The notes below the pieces were generated by a model, which was not told the origin of the DNA, ran no database searches, and saw nothing but the letters and a program-made list of their open reading frames with translations. A DNA stretch of 64,000 nt from Fasciola hepatica. Lineage: Eukaryota; Platyhelminthes; Trematoda; Plagiorchiida; Fasciolidae. The position numbers were made by a program, and so were the translations under genes. Location: the NCBI GenBank assembly GCA_948099385.1, contig CANUEZ040000071.1:2108001-2172000 (forward strand), in the 5' to 3' direction. Positions 1 through 12,500 of this stretch are shown one piece after another; position 1 is the stretch's first letter; each line of letters starts with the position of its first letter.

Positions 1-2390
1 TTTATGTGAAATTTTTAACGGCGATATACTTAAGAGAACCATAAAATTTTCATTGCAGCCGAGTCAGAACTGCTCCGCTCAATCAATCCGGTCATCGTGC
101 AAAGGTTCGCAAATGTACTAACCAGTGTGATAGCAATTCATTTACTCCTTTGGAGCCGTCTATTTTATTTGTATTAGCAGAGTTTTGATCAGGATAATTC
201 AAGAATGTCATCCGCCCTGACTATGATACGAGGTATCAAAGGTCATGAAAACATCATCAACGGAAAAGCTGACGTATATGGCCATTCGATGGACTTTAAA
301 TTAGCCTATAAAACTCTTGTTAACCGATATAATCTGATCAGGAGCGTCTTGATATGTGCAACCAAAACAAAAGCAACCAAATTTCATCAGCAAAACTATG
401 CCAACACAAACAAATATTTCACTATCTACAACTTCTTTGGCTCAAATTTTGACATGAACTGATAGAGGTTAGGTGACACAAACTATTTCGTTCGACCAGA
501 TTCGCTGTCAGTGCATCATACATTATTTCCAAACTTTCCCAATTAGATCTCATGAGTATGACTTCTATCCGGTATTTTGTTGAAAAACTTGAGAGTAAAT
601 AATCGAAAATGTTTTCCTTTTTTCATTCAGGTGGCTTTCGATCAGCAAATACCCGGATATCAGATCAATTGGGACGAAATATCTGATTTAACCGGTACTA
701 GTCAATACACTCAAAGGCACAGAATTTATGATAACCAAAACTATTCATGAAGTATAGGAGGACTTTGATGAAGCCGTCAACACCCCTGTAATTGCAGAAT
801 GTCTGGTGTTGAGGGGGATCAATTCCAGTGTTACTACTCGCGGCAATCTTGAAGCGACAAAGTCTTTTCTTCTCTAGGAAGTTTATTCCAAGAAAGCAAT
901 CTGAATATGAAAGGGTAAAGATATCAACCACAATTTGTTGTTCATATGTGAATCCCTATCGCGCGAACAGTTCATTTTGCAGAAGAGTGCTTTGTGTGCG
1001 ATGAATCATAAATGACTCAGAGTCGTTATACGTAGATATTCCCACGGAAAAGCTTGCCACTGACTAGCAAGATATCCTATCCACATAAATAAAGAATCTC
1101 AGCCGGGATAAAAGCTGACCAAGCTTGTTCATGGACTTCAATCGGAAGCACATGAAGTAAGACGGAATCATCGCCGTCGTAACTAAACATTTCCCGGAAT
1201 TCAACGTTGGAAATTGGTGTCCAACAGCGATAACCTACTGGTTATGTTTCACGAATGGTTTGGAAATATATTCACACGTTAATTTGTTTCTTCGCTATCT
1301 ATTTCCAGACTTTTAAAAGTAGAAGCAAGGTTGAATTCCAGTTCATAGAATTATCCAGTAGTTAGCTAGATTTAAATGTAATCGAAGGCGTGTCCTTTCT
1401 TCGGAAAACCAAATTCATTTGGCAACCTATACATCAGCTATTGGTATAAAACGTGGCAAATAAGATACAAGGAAGGATTTTATAAGCAACTTTTGAATTC
1501 GGAGTCAAAGAAGCTCGTTAGCTGACGTCACAAAGTTCTGCAGCATTTCACGCGTCAGCTTTGTGTTATGATCCCCCATGAAAACGGTCGAAAATGGTTC
1601 TACTAATTCGGATGACACTGGAAACAGTGATTCTCAAGTGTGAACTTGGATCGAGTTCTGTTTGTTCGAATAATGTTATGTATTTTCCTACAACAGCGTG
1701 CCCAAATAATATGGTCTACAGGACAGTTTCCATACCGTTCATTGAGAATTTCACATGCGTATTGTGGTTTGATTTTGGTATTCATTAAGTGTAGCAGTTC
1801 TGAAGACTTTGTTTGGCGTAATAGATAGGAAGTAGCTAGCTGTCGATACACAGAGATCGATCGATGGGTGAATTTCCACCTCATTGGGTGCTTTATCTGT
1901 TACTTTTTATATAATTCAGTGCTATCAGCTAATTGAGCTATGAACCAGTTTCTCATTCTAAGGTACACTGGGGATTGACCCTTTACATGTCAATGAAGGC
2001 TTTTTTCGATATGAGCTGGCTCCTAGAAACCTTCTCCCCCGGTAACTGCAGTGCCACTTCTTCGATGTTAGGACTCTTGGGAAGACGGAATGATTGGTTC
2101 TACGAAACCCGGGGTAATATGAAAGTAAGACACATTCGTCTTTTAATAAAGAAAGAGAATAAACAGACTGAGTCAACTTAGGTTGTTCTGTTCCTATGTT
2201 GCCACAATTGTACCCAAATATGGCAAGGTTTTCAGCTTCCATGTAGAAAGAAAACGAGAAGAGTGAAATTTGCTGAAGACTTGGGCAGTTTCGACAAAGT
2301 ATTCATCCACCCATCAAAAGGCACTCCAGTTGCATTCATTCCAGAAGACGATGCACAATTAACCCCATCTTTATAGAGGAGGTATTCGAG
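1..2390. other. AT-rich non-coding stretch
   Basis: No convincing gene is visible on either strand. Open frames are short (under 100 codons), overlap on opposite strands and resemble no family I recognise. The only item singled out is a short candidate exon at 631-694, listed separately. I see no tandem repeat or element boundary. Confidence 0.5.
631..694 (+). CDS. candidate short internal exon, unknown protein
   Basis: A pyrimidine-rich tract ending in CAG lies at about 613-630 and a GT follows at 695. Only one frame is open across the 64 bases; it begins on a codon boundary and reads VAFDQQIPGYQINWDEISDL. The other two frames contain stops. The acceptor looks reasonable, but the donor (GTACTA) is mediocre. 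I do not recognise the peptide. It ends with one spare base, so it does not join directly in phase to the candidate exon at 9385. An exon this short could be chance. Confidence 0.2.
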
Positions 2391-2399
2391 CTTCTTTGT

Positions 2400-3475
2400 A
2401 CTGTGAAAATGGTCTCAGATATTTGTTTTGATGGCCTATCGTCATCAATTCGGAGACATGGTTTTGTTGCTCTGACCGACATATTTAATTCCTTACTAGA
2501 CAAATCTTGCTCGTTTTCCATTACCGACAGCTGGGGACCAGTCACCACAGGTTCTACACTCAAACATTGCAACTCCGGTCGTTCAGCTAAAGGCTTTCGT
2601 CCCACTACTCCAATTTCATCAGATCCCAAACTTGCAGTGTGCCATTCCTAAAAGTTTGAATTCTTTTATGATTCCCAATTGCCCCTCACGGTTTGCCAAT
2701 TAATCGAACAGGTTCACTCTGTATGCTATTGCCTTATTAGCCCACCACGTAACCAAATCAGCGAAGTCTGCTAGATGCTCTTCTCTAGACTACTCATCCG
2801 CTTCTGATTCGCTTCTACGGTCTTTTTCCTCCTTGGTAAACTGGAACCTTGTCAATGTCCTACACCCCCAATAGTTTGGTTATCTGATTATTTTATCGAC
2901 GAAGCTCAGTGCACCCACTGGGTTTTTTAACGTGGTAACCTTCAATGAATAATTCAGGAGTGCTTCAGGGAACCATCCTTTCTCACTATTTATTTCCCAA
3001 CCCCCACATTGCAGATACTTCATACAGTTATCTGGCACATTTATTTGAGTATGTTGAGGGCGTGGCTCTTTGTCATCTGTTTCGGAAACCCAGGGTTTCA
3101 ACAACTTTCTATTATTCTGTCTCATATTTTTGATCTGTCTGTTCGAGCCGGCTTGAATTTAAATGTGTCCAAATGCTTGAATACACAAAAACCCTTCTTT
3201 GCTCGGCTAATCTTTGTGACCCGTTTGTCCTTTCTTCAGAATCGCAAGCAGGAGTGGGTTCTGTCAATTATTTAGGAAACACCATCGATGAAAATTTGAA
3301 GTGGTCATCTCACTTTTCAAACTGCGTGGAGCAATGGCGCCGGCTATTCTACCCAATTCAAAAGCTAGGGCATTTTAGTAGTAAACAGAATGCTATTTTA
3401 TTCTTTGTTTGTCAGTGCTCTTCTTGTTCTTCTCTATTGTGCCCTTGTTACTTTTCCTGGTCTGCTTAAAAGGAA
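2400..3475 (+). pseudogene. decayed LINE reverse transcriptase (CR1/Jockey type)
   Basis: Fragments of a non-LTR reverse transcriptase appear in order on the + strand. A finger-domain block at about 2530-2636 ends in GFRPTTPISSDPK, matching the family pattern W..PL.K.G....FRPIS..S...K. The palm motif SGVLQGTILS lies at about 2954-2985, matching the usual SGVPQGS.L block. The late YLGNTIDENLKWSSHF block lies at about 3266-3312 and is followed by CVEQWRRLFYPIQKLGHF. The catalytic Y/FADD block expected between the palm and YLG motifs is not readable, and the pieces are in different frames with stops between them. In these elements the RT makes the cDNA copy at a nicked target. This copy is dead. 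The clade call is tentative. Confidence 0.6.
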
Positions 3476-5277
3476 CTATAAAGTTCTTCTTCAAGGTCTA
3501 TTTATCATCAGTTGTGTATCTTCCATACTCATAATTTGATCTGTACCCTCTCGCGTTAGCATGTACAAAACTCTACCTCTCCTTATACGGCGCGAATCCT
3601 AATGAACCGGGCGGGAGTATCCGCCGAATTTCTTGGCATTTCTGACATATAAGTGTTCTTTACTTCATCCCCTTGTTTCGATAAGTTGACAAGCGTAAAT
3701 CGCTTTTGACTGTAATACGATTGTTCTTCTACGCAAAAGTCTGAGTGAGAGGTAACCAATATTTCGCCCCTATACACACTCTTTCTATTCTACCCTCTGC
3801 TCACAATTAAAGATGATCACATTTGCAAGGGTATGTCTACTCACAGTTCCTTGGAACTGAAATGAACGTGAGTAAAATGAGACTCTTCTAGGTTGTACGT
3901 AACTCCAGCTCAAGGCCACTCACGGTGTGGCCAAAACCTTTCCGTAAAAAGGCTACTCGTCAGCGTGGAGGTCACGTCAGGTTGGTTCGTTAGCCACTAT
4001 CCAGCGTACGACCAAATATGTGAGGATGGTCCACAGAAGGGGTGAAAATGCACGAGTCATTTGCACCGGCAGTAAGTGGACCAATTAATCTGATGTAACG
4101 CAATAATGAGTGCTTCTGGAATGTCCCGCATTCACTTAATTTAATATTTTGCCACATACTATATCGATGTTTTCTGCTTTTCATTAGCCATTGAACGTAC
4201 CCATAGCGGCAAACTGAGGTTACTTACGCAGACTGCCCTTACAATTAGAGATTCGATAACAAGGATTGCTCGATAAATTTTCCTCCACTTCGTTGCTTTA
4301 TCCCATAGGCAGAGTACTGAGCGTCAACTTTTTGGTTCGATTCCCCCAGGTCTGTTTTCCAACCCATAGGCACCCCATAGTTTATTAGATTTCGGATGGT
4401 GAATTCATCAATACGTCAATGATACCACTTTCCAGCAGTGAGTTATAATCTGCGTTCAATCCGTCGCCCGGTGAGTTTCTGTGTAGAATTACCTTCGTGC
4501 CGTAGCTCGCCACACCAATGTTGCTTTCGTTGAGTGGAAAACTGAGTAAGTTTATAGATTATACTTACCGTGGATTCTTCGCGGCTAACGAACCACAAGT
4601 GTTCTCGCTTCGCATGGATCGCTGGCAGGCAAGCCCGTTTAGTTTTTCATAGCACGAAGAAACGATAGCGCAAATTCGTGAACATTACCACGAACTAGTA
4701 CAAACTTTTCCAACGCGTGTTAACAATATTGATCGTTCCACCACTTATACATGTGTGCGAATGTCCGTGAATGCACTTTACATTATTTCAAACTGTGTTC
4801 GACCCATCTTCGCCATCGGTGAGCAATTTGATTTGAACCACCTCGCGTCTCTTTTGGGACTTTCCTTGACTGGTAACTGTTTTGTCTTTATACATCTCTT
4901 TGGATTCCGTTCATCTGTTTTTCTTCTTCTCTTATTTTCCCTACCGATGTTCTTTTGATTTCGGTAAGTGATTGTCACAGAATAATGAGCTGGAATCCAT
5001 TTCAAAGATCATTTCATGATTGTATTTCAGCTTTTGGGACAAAATAGTCAGAGGAATTCAAAGGAGCAAGCTAAAACATAAATTTAGATAAGAAATTTGT
5101 TCAATGTGTAATTTGCGTACAGCAAACAAACAATTCGCTATAGGTCAAATTCTCAATTTAAAAACATAGCTTCCTCCAATTTCCGAAGTCGTACGGTACA
5201 ACTGCGAACTAAATATAGAGTGATACAAGTATTCAATATTTTCATGTAGACCTTCAGAGAACCTTAGGGAAAAGTAT
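3476..5277. other. non-coding stretch between two LINE relics
   Basis: No supported gene or structured repeat was found. Sequence just after 3475 (to about 3780) may still be decayed LINE 3' sequence, but I cannot demonstrate homology. All open frames are short and unremarkable. Confidence 0.4.
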
Positions 5278-5280
5278 TTG

Positions 5281-5602
5281 AGGAAACAGAATTTGAACCC
5301 AATTTTGAATTTACCGACCTCTATTTTCATTATCGTAAATCGGTGCTTCAGACCACCGACTAGCTTTGCGAAGAACACTTCTCTGCTTCTGATAGGAAAG
5401 TTTAATTGCAAACCCGATCGACCGATTTCGTCCATCTCGGTCGGGACCAATCGGGACAGCTGGTTCATTGATTTCATCCTATTTTGTCATAGAGTGAATT
5501 AGCCACCGATTCGCCTCGAACTTGGGCAGATGATAATGAACTGGTTGTTCATGGAACTGGGTTATCAGTCGACGATTTGTCCGCCAGTACTCTCACATAT
5601 AG
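5281..5602 (+). pseudogene. LINE endonuclease (APE-type) fragment
   Basis: The + strand frame from 5281 reads through IVNRCFRPPTSFAK and then TSLLLIGKFNCKPDRPISS, which matches the APE-endonuclease pattern of non-LTR elements (v..vYRPP.....lllGDFN). The acidic residue of GDFN is replaced by lysine (GKFN). A stop at 5500-5502 ends the frame. A shifted frame then carries WADDNELVVHGTGLSVDDL to about 5580, consistent with the next conserved part of the domain. In these elements the endonuclease nicks target DNA to prime reverse transcription. It lies downstream of the RT relic at 2.4-3.5 kb, the reverse of the normal EN-then-RT order, so it is probably a separate truncated copy. Confidence 0.5.
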
Positions 5603-8600
5603 GGCTGCAAAAATTTGAGCAATGATTTTCTCATTCCCGAAATTTGATAACAATAACCAAGCAGTTTTGTTGCCATTGGTTGGCAGTTGGAATTGTGTGA
5701 TTTTGATCACCTTGTTAAATTAGCATGGAGCCACGAAGTACGAAACTCAAGCACACGTGACACACAAACGTGAAAATACATAGCCTAATATAGACGATAC
5801 ATAGCAAGCCATGGCGAGGTTCTCACAGTAATAACGCATGTGATATGCTTCAATCTGATGAGGAAATATGCTCAATCTGTAGATGAAGCTCTAAGTTTGC
5901 CACCCGAAGATGGCCGCAACCGTGACCGAACGTCACCCTAGAACGGACAATGGAACATGATGTACAATAAGGAAACTAACAAACAATGGAAATACAACGT
6001 TCGTAAACACAGATGAAATCAATGAGTCTGGATTTATTCCTGAGCACTTTTCCCAATAATTCCGATTTGACATAATATCGATGAGGTTGGTCATAAAATC
6101 ACTTAATATCTTTGGTTCAGGTTTGACATCGGAGCTAGTCCACTGACTTTTTTCTCCAGAACAGAAAAAGTTTTCAATTGTGATCACAAATGGGTAACAA
6201 GTAGGTAAATGGATGACCCGGATCTTTAATGTGCGATAACACGTGCAACAATCTTATGGAGTAGATTTACTCAAAAACGATTCATGAGACGTGGCATAGG
6301 TCACCATCCAGAAAGACTAATAACTTATCACACAACCACTTTTCGCTAAAATATGGGAAAGATTCGGTCATAACAGTGACGATTCCTTCATTGTCCGAGG
6401 TGCCCCTGATGGATGTTAACTAACAAGGCTGTCCGTGTGTTAATCCGATTCAAATCATCAGCCTACGTACCCGTGATACCTGCCTGTTCAGTGTGTAGAT
6501 AACTATATATTTCTCAGTTCGTCCATGTTTAATACGTCGCTTGGTGCAACACCTTTTGGTGTGTGTCTAAAGTACCCACATTGACCTCCACCGTTTTCTC
6601 GGACAATCAGTATTTTACCGTTTTTTACGTAATATGCTCAAATCATTCGTCATTTTGCTGACTAACGGGAAAACTGCAGATTCTTCTGGTCATTAAAGCT
6701 CTGCACTTTACTCGGAGGTTAACGGTGTTAGCCGACGAAATAACTTTTGAACAAACATCTTGTGCTTCCAAAAATAAAAAAGGACTTGACGTACACTCTA
6801 CCATTCAACTTAGATCACAGCCATTCACTACCTGTGGAATGCTCAATTTTAGGGATAAGTGAGCAGAAGCGTACGAGGTATGCATACCTGGTCCGCGGCA
6901 AAATCCACGAAACCGGCTGTGTTTTTCGGGGGATAGTTTGTCCTGTCATCCAGACAATATACCATTCTAATTAGAGCGTGCTTTGAAAAGACTCAAAATA
7001 ACCTCTTTGAAACAGCGGGTACACATATCGTGAACATGGTTGCCAGAGAGATGTGAATCTGAGCATTGCTGTCGTCTTTGATCCATGATCATCAGAAACG
7101 TATCTTTGCCTAAACCAGCCACTGTCCGAGTTCTTCCAGGAGGAATAGACACGTACAAACAAAAAGATATACTTTGTTAAAAATCTTCGCACGTCATTCC
7201 AAACGATTTTAACTTACGGAGCGGATCATAGTTAGCACTGACCACCGGTACTTGTAGATGAACAGTAAAACACTTGAGACCCAATGGGTCAGGCCGCTTG
7301 CGGATGAAAGCTGCTGCCTGACATTGCTGAGAAGTAATAATATCGACCCTTTTGGAGACATAATGCAGCTGAAGGCATAGTTACTACCACAGGTGGCAGA
7401 TAAACACAATCTTATGGGAGGGACACATCAGAATAGACGGAAATCGAATGCACGAGACCTGAAACATGAATGGTACCGACATGCATAGTAGAGAATAAAC
7501 CGTTAAGAGAGACATGGCAAACAGCAGCTTCGAGGGTGTCTGCTTGAAAACCGCAAGGTTAAGACTATCAGTAAATTTTTGAACAGCTCTATTGCCAGTG
7601 AGATGATGGTTATAGCGTGAAAGGTCATTCTACAATCGGTGGTTCAATACGTGCTTAAAAACAACGTACTGATTTGGGACATGCTTGGCAGCAAAAATGG
7701 ACCGTATTGTCTCACTAACTTGAGTTGACCCAACATCGTCGGCATAGGATAAATGTAAGCAATCGCTCTTGTGCAACGCTTGTGCAACATGTTCCTTCGT
7801 ATTGTATTTATTGTAATTCCTGCAGTATATTCTAACCAAACCATAGGTTCGAGTATCGGGAAGCAACTGCTGAAGTTGCTGAGATCGAATCAGTAATATA
7901 TCTTGGTCACCAGTGATCCCTTGGCAAGTCACGTGAGGCCGCAGCACTGCCTTATAATATTTAGACGACGGATATTGATCTCCCTCGGTCGCACACTGTG
8001 AATCGCGTGTGTTCCCTGATATCACGAGGTTCAGAACGGAGCGTATGTTCTGATTCACGGTAATTTCTCAAGTAGTTCTCACATATCTCCTATTAAGTCA
8101 AAATACAGTTGAAAAACCAAGTCCCAAAATCAAACCTTGAATAAATTTTAGAGTATATCCTTCGACGACTATTGAATGGGCGACGAAAATAAGGCAATTC
8201 CTAGTGTTTTGTCGAGTTGCCGATCGCGTCTCAACTCATCACACCCGCGTGAGTTATACACACTTGTGACGAAATGTATTCTCCGCTGAGTTAAAAAACA
8301 ACGTGACTTTACCAAAGCATCCTTATCTGTGACATACTGCTGGAAATATTTGAATACAACACACGTTTTCTTTTCTCAGTGATTTTCATTTCCGTCTATC
8401 ATTTAGATGTCCATGAAAACATTGCACCAAAGTAACGTCTTGTTTTATAAACTGGAGACCTTTTCCATCGACACTAATTTCATTTGAGGTCTTCGAAACT
8501 GTATTTTTTGGCATTCTAATAAGGGGTTTGGCCAAAGAAATCAGACGTCACTGAGGCAAATCGCAGGGAATACAAATCAAGCCACGGCACTAATCATAAT

Positions 8601-9384
8601 CTTGCACCTGTGAAACGTTTACTCTGAAGGGATACAGGTTTTGTGTTGCCATTCATATCAACCTAATTTCACCATTTTGTCGTGAATTACATTTTGCCTT
8701 CAATACGATTGAGCAGCTTTGTTTGGTTTCCGTTCTTGGTCAACCTCAATAAGTACTAGAACACGAAACAGTTTCACCACAAATTTTATCCGGGATAAGC
8801 GAAGTTAACTTTTTCTGGCAGAAAACCTTCTAAGTTATAGCAGGTTTCATTGTCTCCCATAAATATTGCCTCCGTCACGACATATCTGGTATTTGATAAA
8901 GAATCAAGGTAAAGGAGGATTCAAGTTTGTACAATCTTGCAACTCTGTGGGGATGGTCATACTGAAGATATTCATAGCAGCAGTGACTAAAGCATAATTC
9001 TGAATAAGCTTATTTTCGGTAAAAGAATATTATTGACCGATGCAATATAAATTTGTGATATGATTCAGGTAAACGTATTTGTCGATAAAGCGTACCTGAT
9101 TCGACAAATTCGTTTGCTAATTTGCGAACATGGTGTGTCATCGAAATTATTGGACATTCCGAATCTTCAGTCAATCAATAAAAAGGGTTGGTTCCACGTA
9201 CATGCGATCAGTGTATTACCATAGAGTCTGTGAAAAGTGCTGATAGATCAAAGCGAATCTGAGACATCCTTTTGCAGGGGTAGTTGAGAGGAAAGTTTGA
9301 CTATGAAGTCTACTTCGTCCTAACACCTGTGTAATGAAAATTAGTGGTGCACCAGTCGAGTTAGTGGTTTGATGAGGATTTCAG
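5603..9384. other. AT-rich non-coding stretch
   Basis: No supportable gene. A 142-codon open frame on the - strand (8058 to 7630) contains the four residues YADD, but none of the flanking reverse-transcriptase blocks, so I do not call it. Part of a faint dispersed repeat lies at about 6884-6962. Otherwise I see nothing. Confidence 0.4.
6884..6962 (+). repeat. faint dispersed repeat, copy 1
   Basis: This segment shares an ordered series of short blocks with about 35866-35938: a CATACCTG start, then GAAACCG, a TTTCGGGGGA core, and GTCATCCAGA at the end, at similar spacing in both places. Similarity is interrupted but co-linear, which suggests two decayed copies of one repeat. I do not recognise the family, and the alignment was made by eye. 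Confidence 0.3.
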
Positions 9385-9541
9385 CTTGATGCGCGACATA
9401 ACCGAAAATTGGGAATTGATGAGAGCAACGCAAGTACAATTTCTCAAAATGTACACCCAGCCCATGATTGCATGGGGAGACTCGAACCTTCCTCATTTAC
9501 TCAACGCTTGTATGAATAAAGCTAAACTAGCCAACGCACGA
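9385..9541 (+). CDS. candidate internal exon, unknown protein
   Basis: A TTTCAG acceptor ends at 9384 and a good GTATGT donor starts at 9542. Between them one frame is open for 52 codons after a single leading base and ends exactly on a codon boundary. The peptide starts LMRDITENWELMRATQVQF and ends NACMNKAKLANAR. Its composition looks like an ordinary soluble protein, not random AT-rich translation. I do not recognise the family. It is on the same strand as the candidates at 17253 and 18999, but its phase requires at least one intervening exon that I could not locate. Confidence 0.35.
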
Positions 9542-9544
9542 GTA

Positions 9545-12500
9545 TGTTCTTCGTATACCAGGAGGTGATATTCTTTCGATAAGATAAGATTCATGCCAAA
9601 GACTACTCATGCAGCAAATTATTCCGTTATATTCCTTGCGGGAGAGCACAGCTCCATATTTTTTGACCAACTCTTCGGTTGCCAGTTTCTCCGACGCCTT
9701 CGAATTTACCCTTGCAGTTACTATCAAGGGCTTTTGAAACTCCCATATGGATTTTAGCTAAATTCTGCACGAGTACGACGTGAATCGCTACTCCTTTGAG
9801 TTGTCACCACTGGACCTCGACAAACGGATCTGAAAAATGTTTGTTCAAAGAGGCATACGGTGCTGACAATATTGACATTATCGAGATATGGTTCAACTTT
9901 GTTTCCTGAAGGGTTCGACACTAATAGAGTTAAAGCGTTTTATGGCAATCCTGATTGAAAATTGAGTAATATATCATCCAAATAACAAGTTTTATGTTAC
10001 CAGTTGGTTACGTGAAGTGGTACGTTCCTGAATTTGGCACAAAACCTGGAAGATATGATCAGCAGCATTTGGTATTTAAATGTCACTCCATCATTTTTTC
10101 TTAATTCAGCCTATCATATTCTCTCATTTAGAAGGATGATGTCACCCCACTAGAGAAAATGTTGTCCATTTATTTTGAGTAGCTAACAATAACCAAAGTC
10201 GGAAAGTTGTAATACCTTTTCTACAGTCTATCATTGTTTACTAGTCGATGCATCTCCAAAGTTTGCTGGTGTAGTATTCATAGGTACTCATCTTAGTGTA
10301 TATTCATTTGCTACTCTCAGAGTTGCCCTCCGAAGTTCAGAGTTCATTTTTATTAGACTGGGCACTAAATACCTCCCCCCCTCTCGTTTCTAAGTGCAAA
10401 CGAAATGACTCATCACCGAACGATCCTGAAAGCAACGTGAGTGGTCCTCGTTGATGAGTAGATGAAATGAAATACTAGGGATGTGTGTCGTATGTCGATC
10501 AAAAGAGCCCCCTATTTGACAGTCTTTTCATTAAGGAGTTATTCAGCAACTGGTCGAAGGTAACTTACCTTTAGAGGCAAAAGCTTTCACTGTTACGGAA
10601 GACGTAGTTAGAGGATGATTCAGAAATGTCACGAATGCCGATTCATAACTCGTCAGATTCATTTTCGAATGCAAGTTGAAGAGTTCAGGTACGGAAGCTT
10701 TATGATAAGGCCAATGAATGAGTCTCATTTTTCATGTACGCTTCGTGCACATCAGACAACTCAGAACTAAAATGGATACAATAAGGATGTAAGACGCTGT
10801 TAATGGTGACAGTTAACGTGTAGTGCTTGCGAACGACTATGAAAAGCATTACAAACCAAATTGTTGTGGTTTTTATCGGTCGCAACAAGGAGGGAGAGAA
10901 TTCCAAAACGGAATGAACAATGACCAATCCCAGGTTGTACATTAGGATGGCATAATTCACATCGTGGGTGCTCCTTGTTATCTCAAAACGAAAAATTAGC
11001 CAATAAACCATTTAGTATTTGTAGAATAGATACCAGTTAGCACATACTTGTTAGATTGGTTATCATAACAACAAGTTTGAATTCAATTGCCCAAGAAGTT
11101 GAAATGAATAATTATTAGCCAGTAGGAGTTTGCGCACGAAGGTGGCGGTAGGTCAAACGGATGTGTTTAGTTTGATGCCCTAAGTAGACCGAGTTTTGTT
11201 TGCACGCCGAAATGATGATGCACGATCAAGATCATCGATCTGGTTTAAAGGGAGAAATTTCTGGTGGTCAACCAGAGTTTGTTGAGTTTATGGTACTTCA
11301 CTGAATATATTCGATTGAGTAAGGCGTACTAAGACCAAGGATATTTGTTGTCTTTTCCAAGTTGTGAACAATATATCTTCATTGTGTGATAAGACTAAGA
11401 AGTGACATTAGGTCAATAACGCGACTAGTACACAGAAACAAGGCTTTCGGTGTGCTTTTATGGATGTGTACTGTTGAAAAAAGCAAATCACGTTTAGCAC
11501 GCCCCTTATTCCGACGCCTGTGAGTCTAAACATCTTGACATTCGAAGTGTTGCCTAGTTGTCTCTCAGAAACGGGGCCAAAATTTAGTCTATAATTTGTA
11601 CGCCACGATAACGTTTTATCACCTTTCACTAACAATAAAAACTGGTCGAAATTCGGTTAAATTTTGCTCCATTATTATCGCATTTCATTACTCTTTTCCC
11701 GTTGTTACCCTCGAAGTTGGTTTTCGACATCACAGGGATTTCACTTGCTTCGTCCAACCCGTCCACTTCAAAAACGCGTAGCCTACATGGAAGACCTGCT
11801 TCTATCTTCCGGTCTTGTTATTGATCGCTCCTGGATCACCTGGTTCGGTTACGTGATAGTTAATGAGCATCTTTGTTCTGTTCACGACAACGTTGAATCC
11901 ACGTGCACAGTTGTCGACACACATTGTGGTGCGATGCACAAATGACGAGTTCACGGTGTGACAACCTACGCGAAATACGTACGGATGGTTGGTGCGCCGG
12001 TCTTCAGAACAATCACGAGTAAGTCTCAGATAGCCAGACAAGCGGGATTTCCGAATAATTTTTACTCATTACGAAAAGACGCGGAAAATGGTGTATAGTG
12101 CTCTTATTGAAAAACGTGTGTAGCATATCTCTAATCATGTTCAACTAACCCTAGGATACATATTTGCAATGCTGCCGTAGAGTTCCACAGTTAGTTAGGT
12201 GTTCATATTCGTGGCTCAGCAAATGCCAGTGGGCAAATGAGACGACTCGGAATGTCAGCAGGCTCTATTTTATCGATTTTCTGGTTGATGGCTGACTGAT
12301 TTGGGACAATACATCACTAGCCTTGCATTTGCATGATAACGCATATTTTTCTTGAATGAATTCGTATTATCGACTCGATTTGTTTTGAATACCCCTCAAA
12401 ATAATTCATCTTGCTAATCCGTCTATAGCTTTTCGGGAAAAAATGGTAACTGGATGATTATGCGAAATTCGGCATGGTGGGAATGTATTCAACACAGGTC

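Noticed and set aside
7630..8058. 142-codon - strand frame containing YADD, suggestive of an RT active site
   Set aside because: None of the blocks before or after YADD in reverse transcriptases is present in any frame, so the four residues are probably chance.
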